64,000 nucleotides of DNA from Lineolata rhizophorae (GCA_010093515.1 MU001698.1:62001-126000), one strand, 5' to 3'; counted from the first letter of the stretch, positions 1 to 13,336 are shown. Program-made: numbers and translations. Notes: generated by a model not told the origin, from the sequence alone.

Positions 1-2460
1 CCGTTTCCATCATTTTCGATCATGCCGTAACCGCCAGATCCATCCCGACTCATACCTTTTAAGTACAGCCTCTATTCTTCAGAATCGTGAGTCTAGGAGA
101 CATTCCTAAGGCAGCTGTCGTGTACCGAAGAAAATCAACGCCAGAGAAGGCCATCCCTCCGGTGTCAACTTTGTCAAATGCGTACCTGACGTATCTCTCA
201 AACCCACAGAGGATCACGATTTCCTTGAAAGACACCGGTAGAGGCTCTAATGAGTGTGCGGAACGTAGCTTAATCTGCCGCTGCCAGACTTTGCGACCAT
301 GGTCCTCCGGCAGACCGACGACCTTCTTTAAAGTTTGTCTCACTTCATCTATGTATGCATTGCGCGCCTCCCCAGTAGACGACTCCAATTTTGCTGCGCC
401 CCCGAGTACGTTGGCAAGAGCATATTGAAGGGCTAAGAGACTTTCGTCGGTTTTCTCGAGGCCGTGAGGCAACAGATGCCAAATTTTCAACATGGATATA
501 TACGTGTTGCAAAGCCGAGGACTAGGGTTGAACACATATCAGGCCGCTCGATGAGTGTATGCGACTCTCACTGGCCTTAACGGACCATCAGATTCCGGAA
601 TCTGCCGTTCACCCTCATTTTCAAAGTGCACGGCTTCTGGGAGGCTTTTGGAGAACTCTATCAAACGATGTCGCATTGTTCCCTCTTTATCGAAGACTTC
701 ATCGGGGCTTAGGGGTCCTATGGCCATCCGAAATGGTCTTCTGGGATCGTCCTCGTCTGCGAATAAGAAGCCCAAAAGCTCAAAAGGTTTTTGAACGCGG
801 TGGTAGACCCAAAGTAACTGGCAAGCTCTAATGTTATAACCAGCCTCTTCACCTTTGCCTTTCAACATCTTGACGAATAATTCCTCGACCCCCTTCGGAA
901 TTTTATCCAGCCGGCTTTGCAACTCAGATGGCTTCTCTGAGTTGGTAAGCCCGTCCAACAGAGTCTACCACAAGGCGCACCCATAAAAAGACCCCCTTGG
1001 GCCAGCTTCGATATATCCGCGTGATGTGTGGCCCTCAGGTGTGCATACCATGCGTTTGTTTGAAACTTCGCTTCCACGTAAGATTCAATGTCTTTACGGG
1101 TGAGCCTCTCCAGACAAAGACTTATCCGGGACTTTAATGCATCTGAGAAGACATTCCAAGGTCGACTGGCAAGGCAGATCTTTACATTCGGTTGCGTCCT
1201 AAGCCACAAGACAAGATTTATGACGTCGCTGTGATCTCCATCAAACTTGTCTAATCCGTCAATGAAAATAGCAAATCGATGGGACGAAAACGACACAAAT
1301 CGGTCCAAGGACCTGAAAAGCTCGGAGGAGGTCTAAGGACAGATACCACTCCTAATCGAAACATAAGAGGCCCATCGATTAGGGAGAAGTTCTTTGCCAA
1401 GCTCGAGCGCTCGTTTGAGCATTTGATGCAGCAACGATTGCAGCATTCCAACTTAAGACATTTGCATCACGGTCCCCGAATTCCAAAAATAAAAGCTGGC
1501 TGTAATGAGAGGCAAATCGGGCCTCCATTCATGGAAATTCTCTGTCATCCGCGGATCTTCGTAGAGGAACTTCATGAGGGTCGACTTTCCCGAACCGGCC
1601 TTACCCGTGACCTAGTAAATTCGGCTGCAAACTTCGTCTCGGAGCCGTTTCGTGAAACTATCCCACTCCGTTGACGCTCCGCCATCTTCAAATAACCATC
1701 CAAATGTTTCCTTGTAAGCGCCATGAATGCTGTCATACCTTTCGGGCATCTCTGGATAGTAAAGCATCCCGACAACCATCTTGCTAAAGTGCTTTTCGAG
1801 TTCGAGTTCTGAGGACTGGTCAAGGGCCACAAGGAAGCTTAATTGGTGCTCGACGATATTGAGCTGCCAATTGCGTTCTCGAACAGCGTCGAGCGATTGT
1901 GTGTGAAGCTCCCTGTTCTCGATGAGTTCGTTCACGTCTCGGCCAACCTGGTCCGTAGTCTCAGCATGGTTATCAATGTGCTCCCTAGGTCGTCAGTTAG
2001 CGTGAGCTTACGATGAATAGGCGGTTAATTCAAGCAACTCACCTCATGCAGGTCATCAGAGCGGTACTTAGTTGACTACGAATTCTGTCCAATCTGCTTT
2101 GCCACTCTGCGACCTCGTTCCGGTTCCCTATTGAACCTGTGGAAAGTCAGAAGCTCTGCCACATACCGGGCCTGCTATCAACCTTGAAACTATTTAGCCT
2201 CTTGAGAAGGAGAGTAGCTAAGGCCTGACAGTCTTAGGCTGCGACGTCTAGCTGTCTTTCAACGATAGAAGGTTTCGAGTTTAGGTTGCGGCGGCTCTCC
2301 ACAAATCTTCGAAAGATTTCGCGCCCTCTGGCTTGAAAAGGCGTGTTTTTCCAGTGCTCCGTCTGCAGATTGGTAGAGCTCTAGGCTGTCTGAGAGTAGC
2401 TGGCGTGCGAACTGACTGGATAACCCAAGCAGCCATACTGAAGGCGATTGCTGGATCCAT
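1..2460 (-). pseudogene. Decayed NACHT/STAND (NLR-like) receptor gene, 3' end outside window
   Basis: Reading right to left, the pieces follow the order of a fungal STAND protein. The N-terminal domain begins MDPAIAFSMAAWVIQ near 2460 and continues SDSLELYQSADGALEKHA in another frame. A helical region lies at 1935-1612. The P-loop GKAGSGKSTLMKF is at about 1608-1570, and an FYFWNSGT motif follows. Walker B is FIDGLDKFDGD near 1265, and an LASRPWNVF motif is near 1165. A region of helices after the NACHT domain continues to the left edge. Members of this family sense ligands and trigger immunity-like or incompatibility responses. The frame is broken repeatedly. An in-frame TAG at 1612-1614, just before the P-loop, stands where the family usually has Trp. 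A TAA at 1453-1455 stands where Gln is usual. Another stop lies near 540, and frame changes occur near 985 and 2400. No expressed product is expected. The family call is strong; the exact intron plan is not resolved. Confidence 0.85.
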
Positions 2461-3365
2461 CTCGTAAAAGCGCACCTCATTCCAGGTGCCGCAGTTACTT
2501 GCTGAGTGACAACATGAAATTGTTGACAACAGCAAGCGGGGTTTTATCACGCCACAACTGGCAAGGCTGAGGAAGGCCTGGATGGATGCTGAGCTGGAAG
2601 GCCTGCACTAGATTGAACCAGCAGGCGAAGCTAAGGCGGACTCGTCCCGCTATTAAGGCGTTTTTTTTCTTCTGCTACGCGACCAGCCCGGGGGATACGG
2701 GACCTTGGGGCAAATGAGCTCGCCCGAGTCTTCACTGTAAATCACAAATCCCAATTGACAAGACCTGGACTGCCAGGTGCAAAAGCGGCACCCAGAAGGC
2801 TGGATTACGAGCTCGCCTCTTGTAGTCTTCACTGTGGCCCACTGACTTTTCACCTCACGTTCCAAGAAGGGCGTCATCCCACTTCAACCAATGAAGGATT
2901 AGGAAATGTCCACAAAAAGATCACGACGCAGTGTACGGGTCCCTTCGAACAACGTTTGAGGGTTTGGGTGCATTCAGTCTAGCAAACATTCATACTTTGG
3001 TGGAGGTCATTACTAGCATTATTGCTAGCATTGCCAGGGAAACAGGACGACAGCATGGCGCAATACGATGCCGATTACATGGTACTCGCGGCGAAGGTGT
3101 GCTCTTCTATACTGAGTGTGCAAGACGTTCTGCAGCGTATCGATAAGGGGCGCGAAATGCAAAAGCGGGTCTGGCGAAACAAAACATCCGACCGCCGAAC
3201 CGAGCCGCGCAGCCCTTGCACTTGCAGCCCATCGTCAGCACCCCCAAACAGGCAGCTGTCTGCCGCCGTCGGACTCGCGCGACTCTGCCCTCCACCTACC
3301 TGCAAGCCTCTGCCGCTCCCCGCCGCCTCCCCAGCACACCCTCCGGCAACCAACCGCCGCCCACG
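2461..3365. other. Gene-free stretch upstream of VPS35
   Basis: No reading frame here has coding character or a recognisable domain. The right part (about 3150-3365) is GC- and C-rich and probably holds the VPS35 promoter and leader. The left part is the 5' flank of the decayed NACHT gene. Confidence 0.5.
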
Positions 3366-6236
3366 ATGGCGTCGCCACCCCCCGGCGAAGATCAATCGCG
3401 CCTGCTGGAGGATGCTCTGGGCGTCGTGAGGCAGCAGACGATGATGATGCGCCGCTGCCTCGAGACCCCCGGAAAACTCATGGACGCGCTCAAGTGCAGG
3501 TATTTGCCCTGAAGCGGCCGTTTACTACCCAAGTTCGCTCACCCATGGCCTTGATCAAGCTCCACGCTAGTCTCGGAGCTTCGAACCAGCAGCCTCGGAC
3601 CTAAGCAATACTACGAGCTCTACATGTCCGTCTTCGATGCGTTGCGCCATCTCTCCGTCTATCTCCGAGACAACCATCCAGTCAACCACCTTGCCGATCT
3701 GTACGAGTTGGTTCAGTATGCTGGTAACATTATTCCACGGCTGTACCTCATGATCACGGTCGGGACGGTATACATGTCCATACCCGACGCGCCGGTCAAA
3801 GAAATCATGAAGGACATGATGGAGATGAGTCGCGGCGTGCAGCACCCTGTCCGAGGCTTGTTTCTGCGATATTACCTTTCGGGTCAGGCGCGCGACCACC
3901 TCCCAACCGGCAATGGCGACGGCCCGGAGGGCAACCTGCAGGATTCCATAAGCTTCGTCTTGACGAATTTTGTGGAGATGAACAAGCTCTGGGTCCGACT
4001 GCAGCACCAAGGACATTCGCGGGAGCGCGATCTGCGCACAAAAGAGAGGAAGGAACTCCAGCTGCTTGTGGGGAACAATCTGGTGCGGTTGAGCCAGTTG
4101 GTGGATCTGGAGAATTATAAGAAGGTCTTGCCGCACCTGCTGGAGCAGGTGGTTCAATGCCGCGATGTACTTGCGCAAGAGTATTTGCTTGAAGGTATGA
4201 GACTGCGCTGGCTATAGCTTGTACTATCCGTCTAACGCTCCCCGTAGTGATCACCCAAGTTTTTCCCGATGAATTCCATCTTCACACCCTCGATCAGTTC
4301 CTCTCTGCTACAGCCCGACTGAATCCGAATGTCAACGTTAAGGCGATTGTAATTGGTCTTATGGACAGGCTATCAGCATACGCTGCTCGGGAGTCAGAGA
4401 CGGAGCCAGCCGAGGAGCGAAAGAAGAATGAGGAGGAAGCGCTCAACAAGCTCCTTGAGAATATCCGCATATCGAAAGATACTACACCAGCCGAAAATAA
4501 GAAAGACCAGAATGGGGAGGCAACTGAGCCGGCCCAGCCAAACGGGTCAGAAGCGGATTCGCAGGCACCCACCGAAGTCGGCACCGAAGCCGGGGAGCCT
4601 ACGGGTGCGACAGATTCGGAGAAGAAACGGGGTATTCCAGACAACGTGAAGCTATTCGAAATATTCCATGAACAGGTTGTGAGCCTTGTGAGGATTCAAA
4701 GGCTCTCCCTATCGGATACAATGGCTCTGCTCGTCTCGCTTGCCAACTTGGCCCTGTAAGTTCCTTCTTATCGCAGGACTACGTTTTCTGTACTAATGAA
4801 AGTAGAAACATTTACCCGGAACGGCTTGAATATGTCGACCAAGTTCTCGCGTTTGCGAACGAGAAAGTCGCCCAATACGCGTCGAGTGCTGATCTACACA
4901 CCCAATCGACACAGTCACACATCCTCAATCTCCTTCTGGCACCCATCAAAACCTATTTCTCACTCTTCACCGCTCTAGCTTTACCAAACTTCATCCCCCT
5001 ACTCCATGCACAGCCGTATCCCACACGGCGATCAGTGGCTGGTGAAATTGTTCGCACCTTGCTTAAGAGCCGAACGCCTGTCACCTCCGTGGAGCATCTC
5101 AAAGGTGTGCTGGAGACTGTAAAGGTTTTGATCAAGGAAGGGGCACAGCAGCCGGGCGGATATTCATCAAGTATAATACAGCGACGAGCCGAAACAGATG
5201 AGACTATTGAGGAGCAAGGCTGGTTAGCAAGGATGGTGCATCTACTTCAGGGGCCGAAGAACGACACCCAGTTCCAGGTTCGTATTGAATTTTCCAAGTA
5301 AAACTAAAGCAATCACTGATTGCCGTCTAGTTGCTCGAAATCACCCATCGAGCGTTCTCCGAAGGCAACGAGAGAGTCAAGCACACGACGCCCGCTATCA
5401 TTACCTCGGCCCTTAAACTCAGTCGCAATTACAAGAAACGGGAACATTTCGAAGACAATTGGGAGACGCAGTCTTCTGCATTGTACAAGTTCATGCACCA
5501 GGCTATATCTTCCTTGTATACCCGTGTTATAGGTACCGCTGATCTGTCTCTGCGGTTGTTCGTTGGATGCGGCCAAGTTGCAGATCAAAATGGCTTCGAA
5601 GAAGTTGCATACGAGTATTTTGCTCAAGCCTTTACCATATACGAGGAGTCCATTAGCGATTCGCGGGCGCAATTCCAGGCCGTGTGCGTCATCGCCGCAG
5701 GACTGCACACGACTCGCGGATTCTCTAAGGAGAATTACGATACCCTGATCACCAAGTGCGCGCTTCACGGAAGCAAACTGTTGAAGAAGCCGGATCAATG
5801 TCGCGCCGTGTACCTTGCAAGCCACTTATGGTGGGCGACCGAGATTCGAGCAAAGGCACCAGAAGAGCCGGAATCACTCTACCGGGACGGAAAGAGGGTT
5901 CTCGAGTGCCTACAGCGTGCACTTCGCGTTGCGGACGCTTGCATGGATACAGCTGTGTCGGTTGAACTTTTCGTCGAGATCTTAAACCGATACGTGTACT
6001 ATTTTGACCAGGAAAATGAGGCCGTAAGTAAAAGTCTATGAACGACAACAGGAACTGGGCTAATTGTGCTTTAGGTCACAACGAAGTATCTCAACGGGCT
6101 CATCGAGCTCATCCACTCGAATCTCCAGACGAATGAGGCTACGTCATCGTTGGAGAATCCAAAGCGACACTTCCAGCGCACGCTAGATTATATCGCTTCG
6201 CGAGAGTATGAGGGCGTTATCATTAGTCCGAAATAG
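3366..6236 (+). CDS. VPS35: Vacuolar protein sorting-associated protein 35, retromer core subunit
   Basis: Vps35 is the alpha-solenoid scaffold of retromer. It binds Vps26 and Vps29 and selects cargo for endosome-to-Golgi retrieval. Six exons give 867 residues in frame: 3366-3499, 3560-4194, 4248-4755, 4806-5277, 5331-6023 and 6075-6236. The introns are 50-60 bp with regular borders; a TACTAAT-like branch is visible near 4793. The start fits the family's short N-terminus ([18 protein letters not shown]). The diagnostic Vps26-binding motif PRLYLM is at residues 104-109, followed by the conserved block [18 protein letters not shown]. An acidic low-complexity linker at about residues 320-375, rich in Glu, Thr and Pro, separates the N-terminal half from the C-terminal repeats that hold Vps29. 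The C-terminus ends [10 protein letters not shown]. Length and motif order match full Vps35, so the gene looks intact. Confidence 0.97.
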
Positions 6237-9110
6237 GTTGTTCTCTTGCCTTCTGGTGTTCTTGGCGCGAAAGGCCGCCTTGTTTTGTCATAGGTTTTGC
6301 TCAGAGTGTGTGGAGCGCTCATGCACCTTTTCTGTACAGGTAGTGCGCGTATGGTGTATGAAGACCTAAGTGTATTGAAAGAGTACGTTGGCAGAGTAAT
6401 AATTCTATTATCCGTAGTTCCCAACAGCGTTTACTGTGAGACATTGTTTTTCTGCCTGGATAGGCAAGGCTCTCCAGAGAGTGGCGCGCTTACTACGTAT
6501 ATCGGCTTATCGCTTGGCGTTGTCAGCTTATGTAGGCTGACCTTAGCGATAGCCGACTAAGGGAAGAAAGAGAAATGCCTAGCTTGCTGTTTAGACACCT
6601 TTGATGCTTAGGCTCCAGCGGTCCAACCTTTCTTCGGTACATAAGAAAGATGTTATCTTTCGCCTTGTAAGGGCTATCAAAACCTACTCTATTCGTCTTT
6701 ATTCTGCAAGAAAACAGGGGAAGAGCATATCTCCCTACGCCCAAGCTCCATTCAGAAACGCAATCTAGAAGTCAACTCTAGCTATATATGTCGTGTGGAA
6801 CGTATCAGACGGCACCGAACACGAGACATGGACTTCCTGTTCAAACTTCGACCTTGCACAATACTTCGAGAGCGGGGGTTCCGAGCCGGAACTTATAGTC
6901 TGTACAGGCTAGAACGACTGCCGATCTTGTGCCCTTCCTACGCTCGAGACTAGAGTGTGACATGCACTACGAATCGGTTACACAAGGGATTGTTTGAAGT
7001 TTATTTTCTTCTAGGCGGAGCTGGCAAGCCTGCTGAGCCGCACGGGGCCCGTGTGCTGTAAAGAGCTATTTAACCGGTCGTTCTCCATGCGTGGAGATGA
7101 AATGCTCCTCTTTAATTCTTCATCTGGCTGTGGCATGCACGGTTTTTAGACTACAGGAGTCCTAGGGCCGAATGCCAAGTCTATTTCCGCTAGCGGCTCT
7201 GGATTCCGACATTTCGTGTTGTGAGCTGCAGACGATTTATAAGAAGGTCCACATTCCGCTAGCAAAGACATAAAAGGACTGGAACTTGACGAAACCCTAT
7301 GACATCCTTAATTCTTTATACGGAATCGCGAATTCTCTTAAGCGCCACCTGATAATGGGGTTTCTAAAAGGTCCTCCGATATCCTAGCTCCATTCCTCTT
7401 TCTGCTGGACATCTGAGGATAATGGTAAACATAGGGACGGGTTTCCATGCTGGTCTTGGGCTGTGCGGCACTACTCATCCGATGATTACGGGCCTTCTAA
7501 GTTCACCAGGAGATGTACCAACTCCATTGTTAAATTCCGAGTTCTTCAATGATCGAATCAAACCCAGAGCCGGAATATCTCCCTAGCCGAGCAGATCCAT
7601 TGCTACAAATGCAGCTGGGAGCCGACACCGACCAGCCACTCCATTACATAGCATTTTGAGACATGTTTCAACTTCTTAATTAAAGTTGATGCCCTTGCGC
7701 TTACAGAGCAACTTCTTTTTTTTTTTTTTTTTTTAAACCCCCCCCCCAATACTGTGGTCCTTTCCTGGAGAACCTCTCACTTGCTAGCTCGAAAAATTGA
7801 AAACGTTTCTTCTATGGGGGGCAACAGGGGGGGAGGGCAGCTGACAGCGAAATTTAAAGGAGAGAGACTGGGCCAGTGGACTTACGGACGCACAACAAAA
7901 AAAAGAAAAAGAAAGAGAGAGTGTGCGATTTGATGATATTCTCTGCCCGAACTGCGCACAGACTCGTTTACAGGATTATCACTCGCCGTTGAGAGTAAGT
8001 TCTGATGGTGGACTCAGGTAGAAGCGCCAGGTCGAGTGGATGCTACTAGGCTAAATTGGTGGGTTACAGACTAGCTGGTGTGTATCACAGAACCATCGAT
8101 GTACTAGATGCACAGTCAATCGGTCGCAAGATTCTCGATCAAGCATGCTGCTTGAATTAACAAGGAAGGAAGTTCACTCGATAATTTGGTACCCGCAAGA
8201 CAGTATCAGCGCGAAAACCCGCCACTGGCGGCTCCAACATTTCCCGCGGAAAGCGCCGTCGAATAGCTCACTCTCACACTGAAATGAACGTGTTTTGGAT
8301 TTTCACTGAACTATCATTGCGTTTCAGTTCGCGGATTCCTGTTCGTGGCGCCATTTGTGGTGGTCTTGTTGATACGGGATAATATCTGCCCGTCTGACAT
8401 TGGCGGTTGCTGCTGCTGGTGCACTGCTACTGCGTGCGGACGTAGTACGTAGGCGCGCAGGGCATGGCGGGACTGGTTTTGGCGCGGCCTCCTGACTCGG
8501 AGGCCCTGGATCGACCGAAGGATCGCATCTCATACCATCACAAGACCTCGTTGTCTTGAATCGGGCATGGAAGGGGCCAAAGATTACCCTGTTCGAGCGC
8601 GGCAGCGTTTTGCGCGGGAGCAGCCGGGCAGGCCCAACGCGTTTGAGCTGTGTCGACCCCTACACGGGGCGCGGCTAAGCCGTTCGCCTGCCAGGGATGC
8701 TAGTCAATTTATAGTCAGCGTCTAACCTGTTCCCGCCTAGACCGCCGCAAGCCCAACTTTACCCGCCGACAAGCTCACGCCGGAGGCCGCCACCCCTGCG
8801 AGAAAGAGCCAATGGACGGCCACTCCAACACATGTTGTGGCTATGGACGAGGCTCAAGGTCGATCCTCCGAATTAAAAATGCGAAGATTCGGACACCGGA
8901 AAGCAGGAGTTTGGGATCTGGCATGGCTCCGTTTCGAGCGAGGTGTGGCGCTCCCAGCCCTGGCCAAAACGCCGAGGCAACACTGTGCCCCCTGCGTACT
9001 ACGTCCGTAGTAAGTGCGGAGTGCGGAGTATTGATCATAAGGCGATGCCGCTCGCGTGTCTACGCCGGCAGCGGTGTCTCTGTTGTTTGCCGTTACTGCC
9101 AGCGGTCGGG
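6237..9110. other. 2.9 kb gene-poor intergenic region
   Basis: Only short, unconvincing frames occur here. The stretch includes the VPS35 3' flank, a T19 run at 7716-7734 that leads into C10 at 7738-7747, and a GC-rich segment from about 8400 that probably is the promoter of the membrane-protein gene. No tRNA, rRNA or transposase signature was seen. Confidence 0.5.
7716..7747. repeat. Homopolymer pair: T19 then C10
   Basis: A run of 19 T, AAA, then a run of 10 C. It is a simple low-complexity tract, where length is prone to sequencing error. Confidence 0.9.
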
Positions 9111-11568
9111 ATGAAGTTCTCTCAGCGAGCGGGCTCGCCCGCCCTCATCTTCGCTTTGCAAGCTTCAGTGTGTCTGTGCGAAAGACCGGGTGGGAAACCT
9201 CTCAACCGAGTCTCTGTCGGCAGCTTTCGCATCCCGTTCGACGATGATAGAGTCATCAAGGCGCTGGCGGAAGCGGACTGGAACGAAACGAACATTCTGG
9301 GAACCCATGCCACCTACATGGAGGACTACGACCTCGGCTGCCTCTGGGATAGGGTCTATGATTACTACTGGTCCTATATCGACGTCGAGGACCTCCCGCC
9401 CCGCGGAGAGGCGGCGTCCATCCTGACCTACTACGCGGACGAGTGCTTTCCGGATGCGCCAGAGGACAGAAACTACCCTGCCACCCTTTTGGCTATGGCG
9501 AACGATGCACTGGACGAGGTCCTTGCCGAGCCTGAGTGGGCCTACAACTATACGAAGCTTTACGAGGAAGAGTACATCGACATCACCGACAAATACTTTG
9601 ACGTTGTCGCAAATCTTTCATACAACACGTTTTACTACATCAAAGGGGCCTACACAGGCGTCGGGAAATCAGTGTCGTGCAGTGCAGTGATCGACGAGGT
9701 CCTAGACAATCTCCCTGAGTGGGAAAAACAAGGCTCTGCCGCTGCGATCACATTGATGGCACTCACTCCAACCTTTCTTGCATTTGGGAACCTGTGAGTA
9801 GTTTTGCTTTTTGGAAACATTCCTGCTATCATACTGATATCAAGTGCTTCTCAGTTACGTGCCGCGGAGTTCGGAAGCCTTTGCGACGAGCTCTCTCATT
9901 GGGCTTGGCGCAGCGATGTATAGTTTGGGTCTCCCTGTTCAAAGTGTGAGTGTTCTTTCCCGCTCCAAGATGTATTTTGCTGACAAGTTTGTAGCGAAAT
10001 GCGATCGACAAGAAAAAGGTCGTCGAGATAGCTACTTTTGGTATCGTGGCGCTCAAGGAGATCGAAGCAATCGGGTCAAGAAACTGCAAGATATTATTGA
10101 AACATCTACAACGCTGGTCTCAGCCCGGAATTAACGCTTACACCGAACACTTCGCTTCGATTCGCAACGAGGTTTGGAAATGGAACAAACGGTGGCATTG
10201 CTGGCAATTTCCGGCAATCCTCGTTGCTGCCATCCAAGCTGTCATGTTCGCGTTCGCCATTGCCAACTTGTTCATGCAGCCGGGTCTTCCTATTTTCATT
10301 TTCGGTTGCGACAGAAAGTAAGCGTTCTCCTTGTTAAAGAATGTAAATGCATGCTAACGTTTTCCCGCAATGACATAGCTGGACCGGCTACTATCTGTCA
10401 ATCAGCGCGGCAATCAACGCGTTCTGCCGCTGGGCAATGTGGCAGATCAGTGACCATGAACTTGTACAACGTAAGTGGCCATGTCATTGATAAACTGGAC
10501 GCAATCCCGGCCGCACTACATCCCAACTGCGGAAGACGGCATGTCGTACTAGGCAAACTTAAATCTTTTCGCGTGATAACTTCCATGCACATTGGCTAAT
10601 ATATTGTAGTATACGCCTTGTCAGATGATTCTATAAGTTCGCTTGAGGAGATGCTTGACAACGTGGACATAACCAAGATCGAGTCAACAGCAACTCATCA
10701 GCCACCACTTTATCCGCCTGTTCTAAATTATATCATCACGACCATCAAGGACACGTGTCACGCGCTTGCTCGGCTGTTCGTCAAAGAGAAGAGCACGGGC
10801 GGAAAAAGAAGCCGAAATCTATGGCAGATCGTTAAAGACACCGTCGTAGATGGCTGCAGATATCTCTACGTCATTTTCAAGCAGCCGTACAAGGTTCTCG
10901 TCAGCGGCTTCCGAAGCACAGGCTCTGCGCCACGATGGCGACCTGTAGTCGTTCTAATGCATCTTTCGACCGAAGGCCGACCAGAGATCCGCACCCTCTT
11001 CACCGGCTTCATCGAAGCCGCTCTCCTGCTCATCCTCACGTTCTTCTTTGCCGCCCAGTGGGGCGGAAACCTCTACATCACGGCGTGGGCGCTCGCGCTG
11101 CTCCTAATTTTCATCACGGCCGGCCGCGCCCTCGCGCTCCTGTACGTGCGCTTCAGCTCCAAGGTCTGGGGCCTGCACGTCGTCAACTGCTCCTCGCAGC
11201 GCGAGATCCACGGCTGCCTGCGCATCGTGTGCAGCATGGAGGGCGTGCTGGCCGTGTGCAACGGCGCCGTCTACTACGGCGGGGTGCGGCTCGACGGCCT
11301 GCCCGGGTACAAGGCCTGGCGCAAGCGGTACGACGCCGGCGAGTTCGACCAGAGCTTCACGCCTTCGTATGCGGAAGACGGGGGCCTCGGAGACGCGGTG
11401 GAAGAATTGGTCAGCGTGGACCCGGGTCAGATTCCGGCGCCACCGCCATGTCATGACACCGATGAGGGAGACGTGCTATTGAAGCGCGCGGTGACAGTTA
11501 CTCACGTCGAGCTGACTAGTCCGGATTCTGTTAACGGGCCCGAAGAATCTAACAACGCACATGCATAA
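9111..11568 (+). CDS. Polytopic membrane protein of unknown function
   Basis: Five exons give 715 residues in frame: 9111-9793, 9855-9945, 9995-10317, 10379-10470 and 10610-11568. The chosen start MKFSQRAGSPALIFALQ opens a plausible signal peptide. An in-frame ATG at 9045 would add 22 residues, also Cys- and Leu-rich, so the start is uncertain. Residues 25-205 form an acidic, Tyr- and Trp-rich region with several N-glycosylation sites (NET, NYT, NLS) that looks lumenal or extracellular. Membrane segments are likely near 209-228, 240-256, 330-352, 367-385, 530-547 and 552-575. The C-terminal tail (from about 580) is hydrophilic and contains a compact CxxQREIHGCLR stretch. I recognise no named domain. 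The architecture of a large N-terminal ectodomain followed by membrane segments resembles several uncharacterised proteins of filamentous fungi. The gene model is good; the function is unknown. Confidence 0.8.
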
Positions 11569-12372
11569 TGGAGATAAGGTTGCGGGGTATATACGTATGG
11601 GTGGTACTCCTGTTCCACTGGTCTTGGAGCAACGGAGTTCGTGGCTTAAATTTTCGGGATTCTCGGAAACAGGTGGCGTTTCTAAGGTAACGCCGGTTTC
11701 TCATGTACAACCACACAGATGTATGTTATTGCACCTAGTTTGATGGCTTTTAGCGTCATAAATATTTTAAGTACATGGTGGACTGGAAATAGGATTACAT
11801 TGTTCAAATAGTTTAGCATATCCCTTGTTTTTGTTCACTTTTTTGTTTAAAAGTATGTTTATCATAGGCGTCATATGTCCATCCGGTACTCGTTAAGACT
11901 CAGTCACCATTCGGTGCAGATGAGTGTTGTTACCCGGCTCTCTATATTGGTAAACCTTCAGTGAGCCCCACCGCTTTCAATTCCACGACGCACAACACGT
12001 ACATACATTTAGGCCACATACGCTACCAATTTCTCACTCAACGAGCTATCCTACCTCTTAGCCGAACACGCATATCTCGCCATCAATCACTGCACGCATG
12101 CCCAACTTTAGCCGTATACCGAAGCAGGGAAAAAAAAAAAAAATTAAAAGCAAGGAAATGAACTAGAAAAGAGCAAACACAAAGATTGAGTCCCCCCAAA
12201 CATCGCCCACGACGTCTATGTAGAAATTTGGAACCGAGGGCGATAGTCGAGCCGGGTTCCCTCGCTCGCTCGGGGCCCGCGCCATCGGAAACGCAATCTG
12301 CGGCCTTCGGGACAACTTCCCAATCCCCTGGTTGGCCCCCGCCGTTGCCGGATTCTCTCCGGTTCGCCGGGA

Positions 12373-12463
12373 ACCTACCTGCCTACCTACTTACCTACCT
12401 ACCTATGTACCTACCTACCTACCAACCTACCTACCCACTGCATACCCTACCTATAACTCGACC
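12373..12463. repeat. Imperfect CTAC tetranucleotide repeat
   Basis: About 90 bp built from CCTA/CTAC units with occasional substitutions (TTAC, CTATGTAC, CCAAC). It encodes Leu-Pro-Thr-Tyr shadows in several frames but is not coding. Confidence 0.85.
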
Positions 12464-12759
12464 ACCTCCTATACTGACGCGCCACCGGGCTCCGTTCGGG
12501 TTAAGACGAGCGGGGGGGAGCGCCGCCTGGCCCTGTGACCGCTGTGTCTCGGGGATCCGCCGAGGGGCGGTTTCGCTGGCGTGGGAAACGGGAACGACGG
12601 GTCGTCGGAGCGACGAGGGGCGGCACACGCGCGTGCGCCGCGCTCTGGCAGGACACGCGGGGGCCCCCTCGGGCGTAGAAATATTCTCCGGCGCGAAGAT
12701 GCCGTAAGGCTGCATGGATCGGATGTTGGCGATGCCGCGTTCCTAAAAGACCTAACATT

Positions 12760-12774
12760 NNNNNNNNNNNNNNN
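12760..12774. other. Assembly gap (15 N)
   Basis: Fifteen ambiguous bases directly followed by an A run and flanked by GC-rich DNA. This is a homopolymer-related gap or masked stretch. Confidence 0.97.
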
Positions 12775-13336
12775 AAAAAAGGCGGAGCCGGGGGCCGGCT
12801 GGGTTGGGAGGCCTGGTCTTTTTTTTGGGGGTAGTTTCAAGGTACCGGAGTGAGCTGGCAGTGCAAAAAAAAAGAGTGCGAGTGAACTACGTACAGTACA
12901 GCCTAATATGTGTGCGTGGGTGACGTCGACTGAGCTGACGTCAGAGAAGGTACCCTCAAGGAATTGCACATCACGCAACAGGCATTTAAATTAGTATCAC
13001 ACCAGACGAGATGCAAGGCGGCAAGTTGCGTGAAGTATGTTGGTATAATATTTTCGTCAAGGCAAGCAGTTCTGCAGTGGAAGGCAACCAAGCAAGTGAA
13101 TGCTGCCGCCTGGTTCTCCCGAAGCAGACCGCCGTGTCCCTGCCGATCATGCAGTACCTGGGTAGCGCACCAGCTAGTTTACATATGTACCACCCCTTCC
13201 CTGCAAAAGCGAAAGCCATGCAGCCCGTCCCGAGTGTCGTAGACTGCCCAAAAGGTGAATAATGATAAGTAGCCAGTTTAGCAAAACAAGATTCGAGAAG
13301 GGGAGATTGCCCCTCCCTAGAGCAAAAAGAGTAAAG

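Noticed and set aside
3022-3429. Possible upstream exon of VPS35 (frames at 3022 and 3116)
   Set aside because: The standard Vps35 N-terminus is found at 3366 with a normal leader; the upstream peptides have no family counterpart.
12332-12538. Leu-Pro-Thr-Tyr repeat peptide
   Set aside because: Direct product of the CTAC microsatellite, not a protein gene.
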